A DNA stretch of 64,000 nucleotides from an uncultured Psychrobacter sp. (GTDB lineage: Bacteria > Pseudomonadota > Gammaproteobacteria > Pseudomonadales > Moraxellaceae). Both the position numbers and the translations under genes were made by a program. The notes below the pieces were generated by a model. It was not told where the DNA came from. It made no database searches and was given only the letters and a program-made list of their open reading frames with translations. The DNA lies in the NCBI RefSeq assembly GCF_947500265.1, contig NZ_CANMRN010000009.1:60987-124986 (forward strand). Direction: 5' to 3'. Shown one piece after another: positions 54,605-64,000 of the stretch (its first letter is position 1; every line of letters starts with the position of its first letter).

Positions 54605-56278
54605 ATGGCCACTTACATTGACCGTCCAATAATACGCAGTTCTATAAAAGCGTGGGGTCAAATGGTGTTGCTACTAAGCATCCTTTTTTCGTTTTCGGCG
54701 CATGCTGCCAGTGAAGAAATTTCTGGTATCGCAGCAGCGCTAGGCTTAGAGACAACTGAAGGTGTAGAGACAATAGAGGAAAGCGTATCTAACGATAATT
54801 CTGCCACATCAGAAAATGAAACATCAACAGGTGATACTACAGAACCTGCCAGCTCATTGCCAACGCCTGCTCCACCGCCAGTAATTAGCGGCGAAAGCAC
54901 CAACAATGCTCAAATCGAGACCACACCCACACCGCAAAAAGACAACGACATTCGTCAACGTATCAGCGGTATTTTCTCTGAAATCGAAGGCTTACAAGCC
55001 GTCAACGTTAGTGTCACCCAAGGGGTCGTTACCCTAACGGGAGAAACAGCCAACGAAAAAAAAGCACAGCAAGCGATCAACTTAACCAACCGACTAACAG
55101 ATGTCGTCACTGTAGAAGACAGAATTAACCGCACGCTAGATGTTCAAGAGAATGTCTCAACAGTCTATCAAGGTTTAAAAGCGCAGGTGACCAATCTTGT
55201 GAAGGCTCTGCCGCTACTATTGGTCGGCATCGTTATATTTGCCTTGGTAGCATGGTTTGGCAGTTGGTTATCTAATCGCAAAAAGATGTGGCAACGTCTA
55301 ACACCCAATCCATTTGTCGCTGAGCTGCTGTCACAAACGGTCAAAGTCATCTTTATTATCTTTGGTCTGATTCTAGGACTAAGTCTAATAGGTGCAGAGA
55401 CTATTTTAGGCACATTGCTTGGTGGGGCAGGTGTCATTGGTATTGCGGTTGGTTTCGCAGTAAAAGATACCATTGAAAATTATATCGCTTCATTAATGCT
55501 GAGCATTCGCCAACCTTTTCGTGCTCGTGACCATATCGTGATTAATGGACAAGAGGGCATCGTGGTTCGTTTGACTTCACGTGCGACAATACTGATGACA
55601 CTGGATGGTAATCAGTTGCGCATTCCTAATGCCGAAGTGTTTAAAGGCACAATTCTAAATTACACCAAAAACCCTGAGCGTCGATTTACCTTTGAATTGG
55701 GCGTTGATGCCAATGATGACCCATTAGCAGCAATCAAAGTCGGATTAGATGCGATACATACGTTAGCGTTTGTGTTGAATGAACCAAAGGCGATTGCGGT
55801 CATTACCAATGTAGGTGATTCTAATATTGTTTTGGAATTTCAGGTTTGGGTAGATCAATCAGAGACTGACTTTGCCAAAGCACGCAGTATCGCCATTCGC
55901 GAGACCAAGCACGCACTAGAAGATAAAGGCTTTAGCTTACCTGAGCCGATCTATCGTCTGCGCTTTAACAACAAGTTAGAAAAAGCCTTTGAACACATGC
56001 AAAGCAGTGCCAACAATGCTAATAATGTTCAATCCAATATAACGATTACGCCGTCGATTCCTGAACCTATTGACACAAATCAGGTCAACGAAAGTCATAT
56101 AGATGACCAAGATAAAAAACAAGCCAAGGCTCGAGCCAAGACCATTTTACAAGGTCGCAGTGCTAATGAGGTTCTCGATGCCCGTCCTGACGATAAGCTG
56201 ATGGAAAAAGTCGAGCAAGAGATTGCTCAAAGCTCAGATGAGACCGATTTATTGAATAATAATAGCCCGCAAGAATAG
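54605..56278 (+). CDS. MscS-family mechanosensitive channel with periplasmic BON domain
   Basis: Signal peptide (about 15-37, MVLLLSILFSFSAHAA), a Ser/Thr/Glu-rich linker to about 115, a BON domain (DIRQRISGIFSEIEGLQAVN ... VVTLTGETANEKK), then three helices at about 200-220, 240-262 and 270-295. The pore helix is LGTLLGGAGVIGIAVGFAVKD, and the beta domain reads RDHIVINGQEGIVVRLTSRAT. The C-terminus is an acidic, Gln-rich cytoplasmic tail. Such proteins open under membrane tension to release solutes. BON domains bind lipid or murein, so this one may sense the envelope. ATG 54605 has AAAGGA five bases before it; the ATG at 54599 overlaps that site. Confidence 0.9.
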   Translation: MATYIDRPIIRSSIKAWGQMVLLLSILFSFSAHAASEEISGIAAALGLETTEGVETIEESVSNDNSATSENETSTGDTTEPASSLPTPAPPPVISGESTNNAQIETTPTPQKDNDIRQRISGIFSEIEGLQAVNVSVTQGVVTLTGETANEKKAQQAINLTNRLTDVVTVEDRINRTLDVQENVSTVYQGLKAQVTNLVKALPLLLVGIVIFALVAWFGSWLSNRKKMWQRLTPNPFVAELLSQTVKVIFIIFGLILGLSLIGAETILGTLLGGAGVIGIAVGFAVKDTIENYIASLMLSIRQPFRARDHIVINGQEGIVVRLTSRATILMTLDGNQLRIPNAEVFKGTILNYTKNPERRFTFELGVDANDDPLAAIKVGLDAIHTLAFVLNEPKAIAVITNVGDSNIVLEFQVWVDQSETDFAKARSIAIRETKHALEDKGFSLPEPIYRLRFNNKLEKAFEHMQSSANNANNVQSNITITPSIPEPIDTNQVNESHIDDQDKKQAKARAKTILQGRSANEVLDARPDDKLMEKVEQEIAQSSDETDLLNNNSPQE

Positions 56279-56359
56279 GTACTAGACATTAAATAAGGTT
56301 TAGGCATAAAAAGTGCAACAGAATCTATATTTGGTGGTTATTCAAATACGGGGCTTTTT

Positions 56360-56641
56360 ATGGAAATGAAACACGTTATTATCTTTGCAATAATTGGTAT
56401 TGTGGCATTGCTTGGCTTTAACATTATCAATGGCAATAGTCGCGAACAAAATAGAGAGATTGCAACCAGTAGTGTAGCGCCTGAACAGCCTGATTCTACA
56501 GTAGCTACCTCTGATACAGATATTACTAGCCAGCCACTTAGCCAACAGCCGAAAGCGATCGTAGATAGTGCTACTAGCAAAATTGATCAAGCGCAGCAAG
56601 CCGAGCAAGACCGTGTAGAGCAATTGGACGATGCGCAATAG
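56360..56641 (+). CDS. Small single-pass membrane protein, unknown
   Basis: A 93-aa protein with one N-terminal hydrophobic helix (about 5-23, VIIFAIIGIVALLGFNIING) and a Ser/Thr/Gln/Asp-rich soluble tail. I know no homologue. ATG 56360 and ATG 56366 are both possible, and only weak GGGG/GGAA motifs precede them. It lies 81 bp after the channel gene and may be cotranscribed with it. A strong terminator follows. Confidence 0.6.
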   Translation: MEMKHVIIFAIIGIVALLGFNIINGNSREQNREIATSSVAPEQPDSTVATSDTDITSQPLSQQPKAIVDSATSKIDQAQQAEQDRVEQLDDAQ

Positions 56642-56689
56642 GCACAATAAATAGATATATCATTTATGATTGAAAAGTACACAGCATAA

Positions 56690-56720
56690 AAAAGGCTAAC
56701 GATTACGTTAGCCTTTTTTA
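56690..56720. terminator. Bidirectional terminator, small membrane protein and rnr
   Basis: GGCTAACG, loop ATTA, CGTTAGCC, with A6 and T6 on either side. Confidence 0.92.
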
Positions 56721-56758
56721 TTGTATTACAACACCAGTATCTAAGTATCAGTCTCCGC

Positions 56759-59035
56759 TTAGCTTTTTTTAGCAGCACCTCTGCGGTTGCTGCTTCTTTT
56801 CGCCGGAGCTTTCTTAGGCTGCTCTTTCTTCGGTTGACCTTTTTTGCTTTGGTTCATTGCACTAGATTGCAATTTAGCCTTCAAATCAAAATCAATCTGT
56901 AGCAGGTCCATGTTGACACCCGCAACCTTAACTTTAACCGAATCGCCAAGTCCAAATAGCGTGCCTTTATCTTTACCAATAAGCTGCTGTTGCTGTTCAT
57001 CGTAGACAAAGAAATCATCGCCAACGTTTGAGATATGAACCAAACCATCGATATATAAGTCAGTCAATGTGACGAATAGACCAAAGCTAGTAACCGTAGT
57101 CACAACGCCTTCGAACTCTTCACCGACGTGATCGGTCATATAATGACACTTGAGCCAAGACTCTACATAACGTGATGCTTTTTCTGCACGGCGTTCTGTA
57201 TCTGATGTTTGTGTACCAGCACCTTCAAGAGAAAAGTCCATAACAGGCTGTGGGCTATTGGTGACTTTTGCCTTAATCGCACGATGCAGCATCAAATCTG
57301 GATAACGGCGAATCGGCGAGGTAAAGTGGCTATATTCGTCATATGCTAAGCCAAAGTGACCAATATTGTCAGGTGCATAGTTTGCTTGCATCATTGAACG
57401 CAGCAGCATGCTATGAATACTGATAGCATCTGGTCTATCTTTAGTCGCTTCGATAATGCGCTGATAATCCGCTTGCGTTGGATTCTCTTCTGGGAATGGT
57501 AAGCCAAAGTTTTTTGCATATTCATGAATACGCATCGACTTCTCATTATCAGGCTTATCATGGTTACGATATAAGACTGGTAACTCATGCTTAAGCGCGA
57601 AGTTTGCAGCACAAGTATTGGCAAGCAGCATACACTCTTCGATTAGCTTCTGAGAGTCGCCACGAGTGCGCGGTAAAATCGCTTCGATTCCGCCTTTTTC
57701 GTTGAACTTGATATATGTCTCAACCGTTTCAAATTCCATTGCATGACGTTCTTCACGCTTTTTAAGCAGTAGCTCATACAATTGATGTAAGGTATCAACA
57801 GATTTTTTAACGTCTTTATTACCTGTCAATGATTTAGGTAATCTCTTATCGTTCGGATTCACGAGATAATCATTTACTTGATTATAAGTGAGACGGGCTT
57901 GTGAGTGCATCACTGATGGATAAAACTCATATCCAGTCACTTTACCGGCGCGCGATATCTTGATATCAGCAACCATACATAAGCGATCTAGATTAGGGTT
58001 CAGTGAACATAGACCGTTAGATAACACTTCAGGCAACATCGGAATCACGCGATGCGGGAAGTATACTGAGGTACCACGCTCATAGGCATCTTGGTCAAGT
58101 GGTGAATTCGGTGTCACATAATAGCTGACATCTGCAATCGCAACCACGACACGGTAGTTACCACCAGAACGCTTTTCAGCAAATACAGCATCATCAAAGT
58201 CACGAGCATCTTCGCCATCGATAGTGACAAGCGGTAGATGACGTATATCTGTACGACCTTTTATGTCTTTTTCTGTTGGTTCTTGATAATCATCGGCTTG
58301 CTTAAGCGCAGCTTCGCTAAAATCTGATGGAATATCATAGTTGAGCAGGGTGGTCTCAATAATCAATTCACGATCATTGTCATCAGACAGCACTTCAGTG
58401 ATTTTACCAGTGGCAAATTCATGCTGGTTTGGCCAGTCAATGATATCGACTTTAACAGGAGCGCCTTGCTTAATATTTAGCGCCTGAACATTGTCATCAG
58501 TAACCGTAATCGGCTGATGATTGTTTGGGCTACCAAGCTCAACACAATAGCCGTCTTCATCACGAGCAAGTGTACCGATAAAGTTGTTTTGACGACGTTC
58601 GACAACATCAACGATACGCCCTTCGGTACGCCCACGGTTGTCTGTCGAAGTGCCGACGGCTGCTACCGTGTCGCCATTGAATACCCAGCGCATTTGTTTT
58701 TCATGCAAAAACAAATCTGGCATATCATTTAGCACCACAAAACCAAAACCTTTTGGATGTGCAGATACTGTACCTGAGACGATATCTTGCTTGGTCACTG
58801 TGCGATAGCGATAAGGACGACCATCACGATTCACTTGGCCGTCACGCGCCATTGCTTTTAGGCGATTGCCCAAAGCATCAAACTGATCAGGATCATCAAT
58901 GTTAAAGGCTTTTGCCAACTGTTGATGCGTGACTTCCCCATGCTCATTAATCGTGTTGAGTATCAGCTCACGACTAGGAATCGGGTTGTCATATTTTTTT
59001 GCCTCACTTGAGGCGTTTGGATCATTCCAACTCAT
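56759..59035 (-). CDS. rnr: Ribonuclease R
   Basis: RNase R is a 3'-5' exoribonuclease that degrades structured RNA. A winged-helix domain (ELILNTINEHGEVTHQQLAKAF) starts the protein. Cold-shock domains follow (FGFVVLNDMPDLFLHE and others), then the RNB catalytic domain with GEDARDFDDAVFAEK metal ligands. An S1 domain (EFEGVVTTVTSFGLFVTL) and a Lys-rich tail end it. Length 758 aa. No rlmB follows; instead the small membrane gene converges on it. Confidence 0.96.
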   Translation of the reverse strand: MSWNDPNASSEAKKYDNPIPSRELILNTINEHGEVTHQQLAKAFNIDDPDQFDALGNRLKAMARDGQVNRDGRPYRYRTVTKQDIVSGTVSAHPKGFGFVVLNDMPDLFLHEKQMRWVFNGDTVAAVGTSTDNRGRTEGRIVDVVERRQNNFIGTLARDEDGYCVELGSPNNHQPITVTDDNVQALNIKQGAPVKVDIIDWPNQHEFATGKITEVLSDDNDRELIIETTLLNYDIPSDFSEAALKQADDYQEPTEKDIKGRTDIRHLPLVTIDGEDARDFDDAVFAEKRSGGNYRVVVAIADVSYYVTPNSPLDQDAYERGTSVYFPHRVIPMLPEVLSNGLCSLNPNLDRLCMVADIKISRAGKVTGYEFYPSVMHSQARLTYNQVNDYLVNPNDKRLPKSLTGNKDVKKSVDTLHQLYELLLKKREERHAMEFETVETYIKFNEKGGIEAILPRTRGDSQKLIEECMLLANTCAANFALKHELPVLYRNHDKPDNEKSMRIHEYAKNFGLPFPEENPTQADYQRIIEATKDRPDAISIHSMLLRSMMQANYAPDNIGHFGLAYDEYSHFTSPIRRYPDLMLHRAIKAKVTNSPQPVMDFSLEGAGTQTSDTERRAEKASRYVESWLKCHYMTDHVGEEFEGVVTTVTSFGLFVTLTDLYIDGLVHISNVGDDFFVYDEQQQQLIGKDKGTLFGLGDSVKVKVAGVNMDLLQIDFDLKAKLQSSAMNQSKKGQPKKEQPKKAPAKRSSNRRGAAKKS

Positions 59036-59174
59036 AAATTACCGTATCTATTTTTAAAATTATTAATAGTGGCTATCTTAACACGAACGACGTCGCAATA
59101 TCTTGCGTCAATTGTCTTATGTGTATTCGGTAGCAGGAAGCGGTCAGTTTTCTGGCGACCACTATAGTGATAAA

Positions 59175-60419
59175 TCAAATATCGATATCGACATTGCTTG
59201 ATTGGTTAGTGATTTTTTTACTATCTAACTCTTTTGAGACTTCTAACACCGTAGTCTGATTTGATTTATCCAAGTATTTTTGTGCTTTATCTACTTCAGT
59301 GGTCAGTGTATTGACCGTTTGCTTCATATTCTCTAGCGCTTCAATTTTATAATTGCTAATCATATCCATAGTGTCATAGACGTTATTGAAGGCATTTTGC
59401 AGTTTATCAAGCTCAATACTACTGCTAGTCGCCTGCTCGTGAATCTCACCTGACTGACGCTTGAGCATCGCTGAAGTTGATTCAATCAAACTACTGGTGG
59501 TTTTATTCAACGCAGTGATTTGATCTAATACCAATTTTTGATTGGTCATTGCTTGAGCAACGACCACAGCCGTGCGTAATGCAGACACAGTAGTCGTGGT
59601 TGCGCGATCTACGCCTTTGATTAGCTCTAAGTTATTACGGCGAATGGTGTCAAGCGCCAAATAGCCTTGTACATTCACTGCTAACTGAGTTAAAAAATCA
59701 GTGTTTTTTTGACGGACATAAAACAACATCTCTTCTTTAATAATGCGTGCCTTTTCTGGATCTGTTGCTTCTATCGCATAGACCTTCTGCTCAAGTTGCT
59801 CATCAATCTTTTTGCCAACGTAGACATACTGGCGAATAGACTGCATCAGCTCCCACATATTGACTTTTTCTTGCTCAATCATCGCATTGTCTTTGAGCAA
59901 TTCGTCTTTACCATTGTAGAGACTGGTAACGACCGCATTGATGTGTGATTGTGCTGATTCATATTGACGGAAATAATCTTGTACTTTATTGCCGAACGGA
60001 ATGAGACCGAACAGCTTGCGTGAGCTGGTCAGTTCTTTTTTGCTCGGATCTAAGTCTTCGACAATCCCGCGTAGTTCCGTTAGCGATTTAGCAATAGGAG
60101 AGTTGTCGAATAAGCTGTCATTCAGACTTTTTGCGGGCAAATCTAACATTCGGTTAGATACTTGTGCAGATTCGCGAATCTCTTTGGTACCTAGATTATG
60201 AATAGACTGCACGTTCTGTCGAAACTCATCGCTATGCACAGAGTTGGTAATCACATGATCAACAAAAGCATCAACCTTGGCATCGAGCTCAGGAATTTGG
60301 CTTTCATCCAATTTGACCATCTGATCTGCTTCACTTTTCTGTATTTCTTTGACAGGTTCAGGTGCTGTTAGAGAGATACTGGGAGTTGTAGCGTTTTCTG
60401 GTGGCGTCAATTCTTGCAT
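59175..60419 (-). CDS. TelA-family toxic anion resistance protein
   Basis: The 414-aa protein matches the TelA/KlaA family: ESAQVSNRMLDLPAKSL, ELRGIVEDLDPSKK, FGNKVQDYFRQYESAQSHINAVV, and long coiled-coil helices with KVYAIEATDPEKARIIKEEM and VDRATTTTVSALRTAVVVAQA. Members were first linked to tellurite resistance and often occur with terC-like genes. Biochemical function is not established. No ter genes are near. AGAGGA precedes the ATG. Possible regulatory inverted repeat ACGACT/AGTCGT lies at 60462-60478. Confidence 0.88.
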   Translation of the reverse strand: MQELTPPENATTPSISLTAPEPVKEIQKSEADQMVKLDESQIPELDAKVDAFVDHVITNSVHSDEFRQNVQSIHNLGTKEIRESAQVSNRMLDLPAKSLNDSLFDNSPIAKSLTELRGIVEDLDPSKKELTSSRKLFGLIPFGNKVQDYFRQYESAQSHINAVVTSLYNGKDELLKDNAMIEQEKVNMWELMQSIRQYVYVGKKIDEQLEQKVYAIEATDPEKARIIKEEMLFYVRQKNTDFLTQLAVNVQGYLALDTIRRNNLELIKGVDRATTTTVSALRTAVVVAQAMTNQKLVLDQITALNKTTSSLIESTSAMLKRQSGEIHEQATSSSIELDKLQNAFNNVYDTMDMISNYKIEALENMKQTVNTLTTEVDKAQKYLDKSNQTTVLEVSKELDSKKITNQSSNVDIDI

Positions 60420-60825
60420 GAAATATCCTCTGATATCGGAGAAGGGAAGTGTTTTTTGTCAACGACTCTGACAGTCGTGATATACATTGTTTTTATTTAT
60501 ACACTTAGCTTTTTTACACTTATGAATTGTCTTTAGCTCATACTAATTTTTATCAAATGATCACTAGTGACTGCTAAATACTAACTAGTAAATATAACTA
60601 GACCTTTAGATTACCGTGTAATCAGAAAGTTGAGAAGGTGGGTTTTGTAAAATAGCGTCAGTCAATGATGCTAGGCTATTTATGTTCAATATAGCTATGT
60701 TTATTACAGCAGTTTTTGAGTCCACATAATAAAAAACCATCAATATCCCGCAGCATATTGATGGTTAGAGTTATAAATAGCTATATAGACTAACAGCCAC
60801 CACTCAAAGCAATCCAATAGACAGA
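60420..60825. other. Intergenic region, telA-like gene and infC
   Basis: No gene is seen in 406 bp. It holds the infC terminator (60731-60766) and presumably the telA-like promoter. rpmI and rplT, which often follow infC, are absent here. Confidence 0.5.
60731..60766 (-). terminator. Terminator of thrS-infC
   Basis: AACCATCAATAT pairs perfectly with ATATTGATGGTT (12 bp), 8-nt loop. On the minus strand a TTTTTT run follows. Confidence 0.92.
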
Positions 60826-61347
60826 TTACTTTTTCTTAGTGGGTCCAAGCAGCATACCCATCTGACGACCTTCCATCTTAGGGTACTGTTCGACGTTTGA
60901 GATATCAGCAGTATCTTCAATGATACGATCAAGTTGTTTGCGACCGATATCTTGGTGCGCCATTTCACGTCCGCGGAAACGGATGCTAATTTTAACTTTG
61001 TCTTGATCTTCCAAGAAGCTCACGATTTTTCTCAGTTTAACCTGATAATCGGCCTCTTCGGTACTAGGACGTAGCTTCATCTCTTTAAGCTGAGTCTGCT
61101 TTTGGTTTTTCTTAGCTTCTTTAGCCTTTTGCTTTTGATCATAGAGGAAGTGCTTATAATCCATGATCTTACATACTGGCGGCTTAGCTTCAGGAACTAA
61201 TTCAACCAAATCTAGATTTTCATCACGTGCCGCTTTCATCGCGGTTGCGATATCAACCACGCCCATTTGCTCGCCATCTTCTTTAACGAGACGGACTTCT
61301 TTGACATTGATATCTTCGTTGATGTTCAAACGGTTGGACTGTTTAAT
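60826..61347 (-). CDS. infC: Translation initiation factor IF-3 (AUU start)
   Basis: IF3 keeps ribosomal subunits apart and checks the start codon. The N-domain ([39 protein letters not shown]), lysine-rich linker and C-domain ([36 protein letters not shown]) are complete. The true start is ATT at 61347-61345, in frame 18 bases upstream of a TTG. It is preceded at eight bases by AGGAG, and gives an N-terminus (M)[12 protein letters not shown] that aligns with other IF3 N-termini. In E. coli infC starts with AUU and IF3 represses its own translation through it. The ribosome site lies in the last codons of thrS, with the stop 5 bp away. Confidence 0.95.
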   Translation of the reverse strand: MKQSNRLNINEDINVKEVRLVKEDGEQMGVVDIATAMKAARDENLDLVELVPEAKPPVCKIMDYKHFLYDQKQKAKEAKKNQKQTQLKEMKLRPSTEEADYQVKLRKIVSFLEDQDKVKISIRFRGREMAHQDIGRKQLDRIIEDTADISNVEQYPKMEGRQMGMLLGPTKKK

Positions 61348-61352
61348 AGGTA

Positions 61353-63287
61353 TTACTCCTCATCTGTTTTTGGGGTCTGTCGGCCTTTTTTACTGACAGC
61401 GGTCTGTACTAATGTAATAAATTCAGAAACACTCATCACGCCAAGGTTCTCACCTTCGCGAGTTCGGACGTTGACACTGCCCGATTCGACTTCTTTATCC
61501 CCTAATACTAGCATATAGGGAATACGTTCTAATGTTTTCTCTCGTATCTTAAATCCAATCTTTTCGTTACGCAAGTCGCTAATAGCGCGCAAACCTGCAT
61601 TTTTAAGCTCGCTAACCACGTTTTCACATGCATCAGCTTGCTTATCGGTGATATTCATGACCACAACTTGCTGCGGTGCTAGCCATACTGGCATCCAACC
61701 GGCATAGTTTTCGATCAAAATACCAATGAAACGTTCAAATGAACCTAAGATTGCACGGTGCAACATAATAGGTACTTCACGATCGTTTTGCTCATTGACG
61801 AACTCAGCATCGAGACGCTCAGGCATGTTTGGATCAACCTGAATAGTACCGCACTGCCAAATACGACCTAAAGAATCCTTCAGACTGAACTCGATCTTTG
61901 GACCATAGAATGCACCTTCGCCAGGTAAGTAATCCCAGTCTAGCCCTGAGCTATCAAGCGCATCTGCTAGCGCTTTTTCTGCAAAGTCCCAAGACTCATC
62001 ACTACCAACACGTTTTTCAGGGCGGGTAGAAAGCTTCATAATGATATTGTCAAAACCAAAATCTTCATAGACAGCAAGCGTTAGCTTAATAAAGTCAGCG
62101 ACTTCTTGTTGAATCTGTGCCTGCGTACAGAAGATATGCGCATCATCTTGAGTAAAACCACGTACGCGCATCAAACCATGCAATGAACCTGATGGCTCGT
62201 TACGATGACAAGAACCAAACTCAGCCATACGCAGTGGCAAGTCACGGTAAGACTTTAGGCCTTGGTTAAATACTTGCACATGACAAGGGCAGTTCATCGG
62301 TTTTACCGCATAATCACGGTTTTCACTAGAAGTCGTGAACATATTGGTTGCATAGTTGCCCCAATGTCCTGAGCGCTCCCACAAGCTGCGATCGACGATT
62401 TGAGGTGTTTTAATCTCTTCGTAGCCGTTATCGTATTGTACTTTGCGCATATATTGCTCAAGTACTTGATAAATTGTCCAACCATTAGCATGCCAGAACA
62501 CCATACCTGGCGCTTGCTCTTGCATATGAAATAGGTTCAGCGCTTTACCAATTTTACGATGGTCACGTTTTTCTGCTTCTTCAATACGTTGGATATAAGC
62601 CTTTAACTGTTTCTTATCAGCCCACGCAGTACCATAGATACGCTGTAACTGCTCGTTTTTCGCATCGCCGCGCCAATAAGCACCTGACATTTTGGTCAGT
62701 TTAAATACTTTCAAAAAGCGCGTGTTCGGTACATGCGGACCACGGCACATATCGACATATTCTTGATGATGATACAAGCCGAACGCTTCTTCACCTGGCA
62801 TATCATTAATAAGCTTTAGCTTATAGTCTTCGTTACGTGATTCAAATATCTCAATCGCTTCGGCACGTGGCGTCATTTTTTTGATAACGTCATAATCTTG
62901 CTTGATCAGCTCCATCATGCGTTTTTCAATCGCTTCCATATGCTCAGGCGTAAATGGCGTTTCGCTAAAGATATCGTAATAAAAACCATCATCAATAACA
63001 GGACCAATGACCATCTTCACATCAGGGTAGAGCTGCTTAACCGCATGACCTAATAAGTGAGCGCATGAGTGACGGATAATATCGACACCGTCGTCATCTT
63101 TTGGCGTTACGATTTCAACATTGGCATCAGCGACGATAGGATCATGTGCATCTACTAAATGACCATTTACACGTCCAGCAACCGTCGCTTTAGCGAGTCC
63201 TGTCCCAATACTTTGCGCCACTTCCATGACTGTTGTATGACCTTCAAAGTCTTTTACACTACCATCGGGTAAAGTAATCGCTACCAT
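61353..63287 (-). CDS. thrS: Threonyl-tRNA synthetase
   Basis: ThrS charges tRNAThr. TGS domain ([23 protein letters not shown], split here) at 1-62, editing domain with [17 protein letters not shown], catalytic class II core (motif 2 region [22 protein letters not shown], zinc ligand Cys in [10 protein letters not shown]) and the anticodon-binding domain from about 535. Length 644 aa. Followed 5 bp later by infC, the standard pair. The start codon has AGGCGA upstream. E. coli ThrS represses its own mRNA; I did not look for a tRNA-like leader beyond noting that none was obvious. Confidence 0.97.
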   Translation of the reverse strand: MVAITLPDGSVKDFEGHTTVMEVAQSIGTGLAKATVAGRVNGHLVDAHDPIVADANVEIVTPKDDDGVDIIRHSCAHLLGHAVKQLYPDVKMVIGPVIDDGFYYDIFSETPFTPEHMEAIEKRMMELIKQDYDVIKKMTPRAEAIEIFESRNEDYKLKLINDMPGEEAFGLYHHQEYVDMCRGPHVPNTRFLKVFKLTKMSGAYWRGDAKNEQLQRIYGTAWADKKQLKAYIQRIEEAEKRDHRKIGKALNLFHMQEQAPGMVFWHANGWTIYQVLEQYMRKVQYDNGYEEIKTPQIVDRSLWERSGHWGNYATNMFTTSSENRDYAVKPMNCPCHVQVFNQGLKSYRDLPLRMAEFGSCHRNEPSGSLHGLMRVRGFTQDDAHIFCTQAQIQQEVADFIKLTLAVYEDFGFDNIIMKLSTRPEKRVGSDESWDFAEKALADALDSSGLDWDYLPGEGAFYGPKIEFSLKDSLGRIWQCGTIQVDPNMPERLDAEFVNEQNDREVPIMLHRAILGSFERFIGILIENYAGWMPVWLAPQQVVVMNITDKQADACENVVSELKNAGLRAISDLRNEKIGFKIREKTLERIPYMLVLGDKEVESGSVNVRTREGENLGVMSVSEFITLVQTAVSKKGRQTPKTDEE

Positions 63288-63956
63288 AATCTATTCGCCT
63301 ATTATTGGGTCCGTTGGCAGTGATGATTGCAACCATCAATCATATAACCGTGAGACCACATCAATTATATCTAATCATCGTGATATGTTGTGAAAGGGAC
63401 GCATTACCTAGAGTCTTACTATGACTATATATGCTAGGGCTGATATATGGCTCGAAACCATTAAATCAATAGCATTGCAACAAAATGTATGTCGCTATAT
63501 GGATAATACAACAGCCAACGGATATAAGTAATGCAGCAAAACACCTATTATAGCAAAAACCGTCTCTCAACACTAGATATCAAGGGATTGGGCGTCGACT
63601 AATATAAGAGCATATCTTATGATAAAGGTAGTATCAGATACTGCACTATATAGGACAATATGTTGAAAGCATCATATAACCCCGAATAACTTAGCTTCTA
63701 TATAGTGCTATTTATATGAATACCAACATTCAAAAATATGAGAGATAATTTACTTAGAAGGGACATGCAAGAAGATCAGGATGAACAAGCCCAGTTATTA
63801 TAATTAAATAAAGCCTACCTTTATTAAAAATTGGTGAATTAAATCGTATTACACGCTAGTATTTAAAAAATAGAGAATATCAATTCTATAACCCATTGAA
63901 AAAAATACAAATTTACTCTCCTCCTAAAATAAGATTAAAAACATTAATAAAACGGG
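63288..63956. other. Intergenic region upstream of thrS
   Basis: No gene is seen in this stretch of about 670 bp. It holds the thrS promoter (not identified), short inverted repeats such as AGAAT/ATTCT near 63870, and an increasingly A/T-rich stretch (about 63830-63950) ahead of the strong promoter at the window end. That stretch may be an UP element or FIS/H-NS binding region. Confidence 0.45.
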
Positions 63957-63984
63957 TTGACACAAAAGTTAAACCGTCTATAAT
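63957..63984 (+). promoter_or_regulatory. Strong promoter leading out of the window
   Basis: Perfect TTGACA (63957-63962), 16 bp, perfect TATAAT (63979-63984), preceded by A-rich runs. The start of transcription would be at about 63991, with the gene beyond the window. Such consensus promoters in this kind of genome usually drive rRNA or tRNA. Confidence 0.85.
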
Positions 63985-64000
63985 ACGCACCTCATCAAGA

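Noticed and set aside
1..64000. CRISPR array, prophage, insertion sequence or toxin-antitoxin module
   Set aside because: No spaced direct repeats of CRISPR size, no transposase or integrase, no phage genes and no recognisable toxin-antitoxin pair. The tandem repeats found have no spacers.

Overview
The window looks like chromosome from a moderately AT-rich gammaproteobacterium of the Moraxellaceae, most probably Psychrobacter. This rests on the protein sequences, the gene order and the Na+-NQR respiratory operon; no database search was possible. The yidC-mnmE junction at the left edge normally lies beside oriC (rpmH-rnpA-yidC-mnmE). Perfect DnaA boxes and ParB-type parS palindromes, including an exact TGTTTCACGTGAAACA inside rsmB, support an origin-proximal position. 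I see no insertion sequence, prophage, CRISPR array or defence island. Almost everything is housekeeping.

Layout. 1-4.7 kb: end of yidC, then mnmE, nrdR, ribD and ribE. A 435-bp AT-rich gap between ribD and ribE holds two perfect DnaA boxes, several near matches and three parS-like palindromes. 4.8-7.6 kb: a large GacS/BarA-like hybrid sensor protein (minus strand) whose H-box has Arg where the phosphoacceptor His should be. 7.9-18.1 kb: fmt, rsmB, thrC, a LysM protein, dprA, tsaC, a nucleotide-sugar-epimerase-like SDR and a membrane metallophosphoesterase. 18.1-25.1 kb: an HSL-type hydrolase, grpE and dnaK (no dnaJ follows), then bioF-bioC. 25.3-33.2 kb: an outer-membrane beta-barrel protein, the NfeD/SPFH pair, hemN, comM, gph, a DUF4385-type protein, a small secreted protein among tandem repeats, and tRNA-Phe. 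33.3-37.6 kb: a PanZ-like acetyltransferase, hisB, hisH, a small membrane protein and avtA. 37.7-43.5 kb: tesA-ybbA-ybbP, with TesA as a lipoprotein, and a CynX-type MFS transporter. 43.9-52.7 kb: the Na+-translocating NADH:quinone reductase cluster nqrABCDEF-SDR-apbE-nqrM. 52.7-53.8 kb: a 1.1-kb stretch without a convincing gene. 53.8-63.3 kb: hisA, a BON-MscS channel, a small anchored protein, rnr, a TelA-like protein, and thrS-infC, where infC starts with AUU. The last 50 bases carry a strong promoter pointing out of the window, probably for stable RNA.

How the genes work together. NqrA-F form one sodium pump. NqrM is needed for assembly of the metal site. ApbE attaches FMN to the Thr of the SGAT motifs visible in NqrB and NqrC. 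GrpE and DnaK are one chaperone unit. BioC and BioF act at the start and just after the end of pimeloyl synthesis for biotin. HisB, HisH and HisA belong to histidine synthesis but sit in two places. Fmt and IF3 both serve translation initiation.

The most notable signals are the DnaA-box/parS cluster and the dispersed parS sites, the AUU start of infC, the sensor kinase lacking its phosphoacceptor His, the recurrent 15-19-bp tandem repeats, and a possible small-RNA locus upstream of hisA. I found no clearly new multi-gene system.
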